Below, piece after piece: positions 59,545 through 64,000 of a DNA stretch of 64,000 bases. The position numbers and the translations under genes are program-made. Numbering within the stretch: position 1 is the stretch's first letter; every line of letters starts with the position of its first letter. Source of the stretch: Stomorhina lunata. Its lineage: Eukaryota; Arthropoda; Insecta; Diptera; Rhiniidae. The notes beneath the pieces are model-generated. The model was not told where the DNA came from and searched no databases. It was given only the letters and a program-made list of their open reading frames with translations. The stretch covers positions 114,413,600 through 114,477,599 of the forward strand of contig OW121744.1 in NCBI GenBank assembly GCA_933228675.1, written 5' to 3'.

Positions 59545-62500
59545 ATGTCCGAAATAGAAGCTCCCCAAGTTATAGCTGAAGCCTTGGTACAACAGGTAAG
59601 ATGGAGGAAGGTAGCAGGAGGAGACTATGATAAAAACAATTTAAAAAATTGGAAGGCCAAAAAACACAAATAAATTTTAGTTTGTGCAATTAATTTGTAT
59701 TTAATAAACAATGATAGTCCAAAATTCTTAATTAAATTGGGTGCTACCAAAGTCCATTGTGGGTCTCTAATACACAGTAATATAAGCAAGGCTAATATAG
59801 TATATATGTGATAAAGATTTACAATTATTCTTGTATTTGGCTGATATGCCCCTATCCAGCAATTCCAAAATAAAGGAGAGTCTTCGAAGCTAAGGAAATG
59901 ACTAGGCATTTTAGCATGTTCTAAATATTTATAGATTTCTTGAAGACAACTGCAAGTAGCGTTTAAGCTATGAAACTCCGGTCTGTTACCTCTTTAAAGT
60001 AGTAACCGCTTCTTGTAACCTCCAGTCATTTCAGTTTTGCAGACTTTTCTTTTCTTTGGAACTGCCGGGTTTATACAACTTGTTTGTGTCTGTATGTATA
60101 ACATTTATACTTATTATACATTTGGTACTTGTGTTTTTGATAACTATTTTTAAAAATTATAATTAAAGGTTTAAAGGGCATTCCAAACGTCGTATGTTTG
60201 TTTTATTATGGAATGTAAATTTGGCTAAGACTTGGAGAAAGAAGTAGGTACTCACTAACTTAATGTAGGTAGTCATAGTTTAGGTTGTTAAATTTTAATT
60301 TCTCAGTATTTTTATACTAAACTTTAGTAACTAAAGCTCGTTAGCGTTTTTTGTTACTTAAAATAAATAGTCTAAATCACAATAAAAACAGTCTAAAAAC
60401 AACAAAAACCAAACAATAAAAAATAATACTTTCAATAAAACTTGATTTACAATTGTGGGATCAATATACCTATGTAGTATTTTTTAGATACAAATTACAA
60501 TCGTGGCTTTATAAGATTAAATTAATCGTGGCTCACTTCACAGAAAAATTTCTGTTTGAAATTAATGCTGGGTTTTCAATGTAGAACAATGTAAGGCAAA
60601 GTCTCTGATTTTGTATTTTGCTAAACCTAGGGGTAGCAAAATACAAGATTAGGGAAACTTTGATCTACATTCATATAGAACAATTCTAGAGGTAGAACAA
60701 AACTAGAGTTTTATGCAATTAAAATGAGTCTTAAGTACTTCAAATAGGTCTTAAAGTAGTTTACATTTTAATTGCTCTGGGAGGAGATTTCGATTGAGAC
60801 TGGCCGTGGTTTTGAGTCCGACTCAGAATTGAGCAATACACCCGCAGGAACTGTGTCACTGGGGGCTTGCTTTGAAGTACGAACAATTTTCTATAAAAAA
60901 ATTTTTTTTCAAAAAATTTTTTTTTTTAATTTTCTATAAATTTTTTTTTTAAAAAATATGCTATTAAATTTTTTTTTTCGAAAAATTTTCTATAAAAAAT
61001 TTTTTCGAAAAATTTTCTATAAAAAATTTTTTTGAAAAATTTTCTATAAATTTTTTTTTCGAAAAATTTCCTTAAAAAAATTTTTTTCGAAAAATTTTCC
61101 ATAAAAATTTTTTTTCGAAAAATTTTCTATAAAATTTTTTTTTCGAAAAATTTTCTATAAAAATTTTTTCTGACGAAAAATTTTCTATAAAAAATTTGTA
61201 TAACGAAAAATATTCCATAAAAAATTTATTAAAAAAGTTTATATCGAAAAATGAAAAAATTTATTTACGAAAAATTTTCTTAAAAAAATTTTTATTACAA
61301 ATAACAACTAACTAAAAATTAAAAAAAAAAAATTGGAAAAAATATTGGAAAAAAAATTGAAAAAAAAATTTGTAACATAAAATTTTTTAAGAAAAATTTG
61401 TAACGAAAAATTTTCCAAAAAAAATTATAACGAAAAATTTTTAAAACAAAAAAAATTTATAAAAAATATAAAGAACATTTTTCTATAAAAAATTTTTATA
61501 AGAAAAATTTTCTATTAAAAATTTTAATAAGAAAAATTTTCTATAAAAAAATTTTATTAGAAAATTTTTCTATAAAAAAAATTATATGTTTATAACGAAA
61601 AACTTTCTATAAAAAATAATGAAAAATTATAAGAAAATTTTCCTAAAAAAAATTTTTAACGAAAAATTTTTATAACGAAAAATTTTATAAGAGAAGTTTT
61701 CTATAAAAAATGTTTATAAGAAAAAATTACTATACAAAATTTTTATAACAAACTATATATAAAAAATTTTTATAACAAACAAATTTTATAAGAAAAATTT
61801 TCTATAAAAAAATTTTATAAGAAAAATTTTCTATAAAAAATTTTAATAAGAAATAATTACTATCAAAAAATTTTGTAAGAAAAATTTTCTATAAAAGAAA
61901 TTTATAAGAAAATTTTTCTATAAAAAATTTGTATAACGAAAAATTTTCTATAAAAAATTTTTATAACGAAAAATTTTCTATAAAAAATTTTTATAACGAA
62001 AAATTTTCTATAAAAAATTTGTGTAACGAAAAATTTTCTATAAAAAGTTTTTATAACAAACAATTTTCTATAAAAAATTTTTACAACGAAAAATTTTCTA
62101 TAAAAAATTTTTATAACGAAAAGTTTTCTATAAAACAGTTTTATAACACAAAAATTTCTATTAAAAATTTTTATAACGAAAAATTTACTATAAAAATTTT
62201 TAGAATGCAAAATTTTGCGTAAAAAAATCTTTCATAACAAAATTTTATAGCAAAAAATTTTCTTTCAAAAATTTGTAGAAAGAAAAATTTCGTTACGAAT
62301 AATATAAAATTAATTTCTATTACATATGCTCTAGCCCTCTAATTCAGAAACAAATTATTTTGTATAGAAAATTCGATTTAAAAGTTTGTCATAATTTTTT
62401 TTTCGTTTATGAATAACTTTAATTAAATCAAATGTCCCTTGTTAATTGAACATATCATTACAAGCTAATAACCAATTATTTTCTTTCTCTTTATTTCTAA

Positions 62501-64000
62501 AAAGGGTGTCGAATATGTTTTTGGTATCATTGGTATTCCCGTGGTTGAGCTATCGATGGCCTTTCAAGCTGCCGGTCTAAAATACATTGGAATGCGTAAT
62601 GAACAGGTAAGTAATTGCGGCTGCATGTCTTAACAATTGAGTACTCTCATTATTTTCCAATTAGTTACAATTGTTTAATATCTTTAATATCTGTTTTCTT
62701 TTCTTTCCTTTCATCACATACAACTTTCTAAATATTTACCTAAAATAGGCTGCTTGTTATGCTGCTCAAGCAATTGGCTATTTGACGGGTAAACCTGGTG
62801 TTTGTTTGGTTGTCTCAGGTCCTGGTCTATTGCATGTTACAGGTTGGTAATAATATATTTTTTGTTTTTAAATTAAATTAGGATTTTGACTTGTTTATGG
62901 GATCTTGAAGGTTTAAAGCTAAAATTTATGTATTTATTGTAGAGGAAATTGCATTTTTGCAAATAACAAGATAAGATATATTTTTATCTTTTATGTTATA
63001 TAATTTATTGTTTTAGCTATAGCTATTTGTCCTTCTGTTCGTATTCGGAAATTATTTAGAAAGACTATATGAAATTGTCAAATCAGAATGGAGAAACAGA
63101 AATTTGTCAGCCATATTTCGAAAATTTTTCTATAAAAAAGTTTACCATATATTATTTTTATTTTGAAAAATTAAAAAAAAAATTACTTTGAAAATTTTTA
63201 TTTTAAAAAAATTTTTATAAAAAAAATTTCGAAAAATTTTTTATAAAAAATAATTATTTTGAAAAATTTTCTGTAAATTTTTTTTTTCGAAAAATTTTCA
63301 TTAAACAATTTTTATTTAAAAAATTTTCTTTCGATTTTTTTTTTTTAATTTGTTTTGAAAAATTAAAAAAAAAAAATTTTATTTTGAAAAATTTTGTATA
63401 AAAAAATTTTTTTTGAAAAATTTTTTATAAAAAAATTTTATTTTGAAAAATTTTGTATAAAAAAAATTATTTTGAAAAATTTTGTACAAAATTTTTTTTC
63501 GAAAAATTTTCTGTAAAAAATTTTTATTTCAAAAATTTTTTATAAAAAACCTCTTACATCTTCTCTAGGTGGCATGGCCAATGCCCAAGTCAACTGTTGG
63601 CCCCTTATCGTTATCGGCGGTTCGACCAATCAGGATCACGAAGGCATCGGTGGCTTCCAGGAGTGCAATCAAGTTGAATTGTCTCGTCCCTACTGCAAGT
63701 ATGCTGCTCGTCCTCCAACTGTTGCTCTAATTCCATTGCATGTCGAAAAGGCTGTCCGCTACACCACCTACGGTCGCCCTGGTGTCGCCTATCTAGACTT
63801 CCCTGGCAATATATTGCAGTCAAAATGTCCCGAGGAGAAAATCTACAAGACTTTAGCTCATCCCGTGGCCCCTTTGGTCTATCCGTCGCACGAAGATGTT
63901 ATGCGTGCCGCCAATCTTTTGCGTTCAGCTCAACGTCCTTTGGTTATTATAGGCAAGGGTGCCGCCTATTCGCATGCCGAAAATATTCTCAGACATTTTA
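59545..64000 (+). CDS. 2-hydroxyacyl-CoA lyase, 5' part (runs off the window)
   Basis: Exons are 59545-59595, 62505-62606, 62749-62842 and 63569 to the window end. Frames and GT-AG ends agree, giving the first 226 residues of about 570 expected. The enzyme is thiamine-diphosphate dependent and cleaves 2-hydroxy fatty acyl-CoA in peroxisomal alpha-oxidation. The N-terminal domain shows [14 protein letters not shown], the catalytic-type glutamate in [19 protein letters not shown], the PGV and SGPGLLH turns, [18 protein letters not shown], and [13 protein letters not shown]. The middle domain begins near [12 protein letters not shown]. These match HACL1 rather than acetolactate synthase. The donor after exon 3 is GTTGGT, weaker than the others. 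Introns 1 (2.9 kb) and 3 (0.7 kb) carry AT minisatellites. The C-terminal cofactor domain and peroxisomal signal are outside the window. Confidence 0.93.
59601..60880. other. HACL intron 1, left part
   Basis: AT-rich intron DNA. A hairpin of about 36-bp arms lies at 60588-60672 (CAAAGTCTCTGATTTTGTAT against GCAAAATACAAGATTAGGGA). No other gene or RNA recognised. Confidence 0.45.
60885..62290. repeat. AT palindromic minisatellite in HACL intron 1
   Basis: About 1.4 kb of units such as AACGAAAAATTTTCTATAAA plus AAATTTTTAT. The most homogeneous part is 61915-62160 with a period near 30 bp. Both strands stay open in one frame there, an artefact of the period. Confidence 0.92.
63110..63550. repeat. 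AT minisatellite in HACL intron 3
   Basis: Units of TTTTGAAAAATTTTCTATAA and TTTTTATTTTGAAAAATT. Degenerate, same family. The array stops about 20 bp before the acceptor of exon 4. Confidence 0.82.

Noticed and set aside
61902..62222. Overlapping open frames of about 100 codons on both strands
   Set aside because: Both strands are open only because the 30-bp repeat is self-complementary. It lies in HACL intron 1.
63611..63823. 70-codon minus-strand frame at the window end
   Set aside because: Lies opposite HACL exon 4, which has clear domain matches on the plus strand.

Overview
The window is nuclear DNA of a higher dipteran fly, most likely a calyptrate (blowfly or house-fly type). The evidence is small intron-split genes closely matching Drosophila-type proteins, very AT-rich spacers, long introns and many decayed DNA transposons, LINEs and minisatellites. 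It contains five protein genes, the last one cut by the window edge. I see no rRNA gene, functional tRNA, CRISPR array or prokaryotic feature. Layout: 1-5.5 kb holds Iswi (minus strand, six coding exons, chromatin-remodelling ATPase). 7.3-8.9 kb holds a PRELI-like gene (minus, three exons, mitochondrial lipid transfer). 9-24.6 kb is gene-free and repeat-rich: AT minisatellites, two opposed copies of a fly repeat around a mariner fragment, a hAT element with a clean 8-bp target duplication, and three blocks of a 12-bp satellite. 24.6-26.9 kb holds a TMEM164 homologue (plus, three exons). 27-31.5 kb is spacer with an AT array and a second hAT-like element. 31.5-56.4 kb holds SCAP (plus, nine coding exons), whose introns carry most of the mobile DNA in the right half: AT arrays, three LINE remnants, several foldback or MITE elements, an internally deleted Tc1/mariner-like element, a tRNA-derived SINE and a 30-bp minisatellite. 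56.4-59.5 kb is AT spacer. 59.5-64 kb holds the 5' part of a 2-hydroxyacyl-CoA lyase gene (plus, four exons seen). How the genes relate: SCAP controls SREBP-driven lipid synthesis, and the PRELI-like, TMEM164 and HACL genes are also tied to lipid transport or metabolism. This is probably chance neighbourhood, since no shared regulation is visible. The most distinctive features are non-genic. An AT minisatellite with a self-complementary TTTTCTATAGAAAA core recurs in at least seven places, five of them inside introns. Several small transposons have exactly readable ends. I found no convincing new biological system; the best leads are these repeat families.
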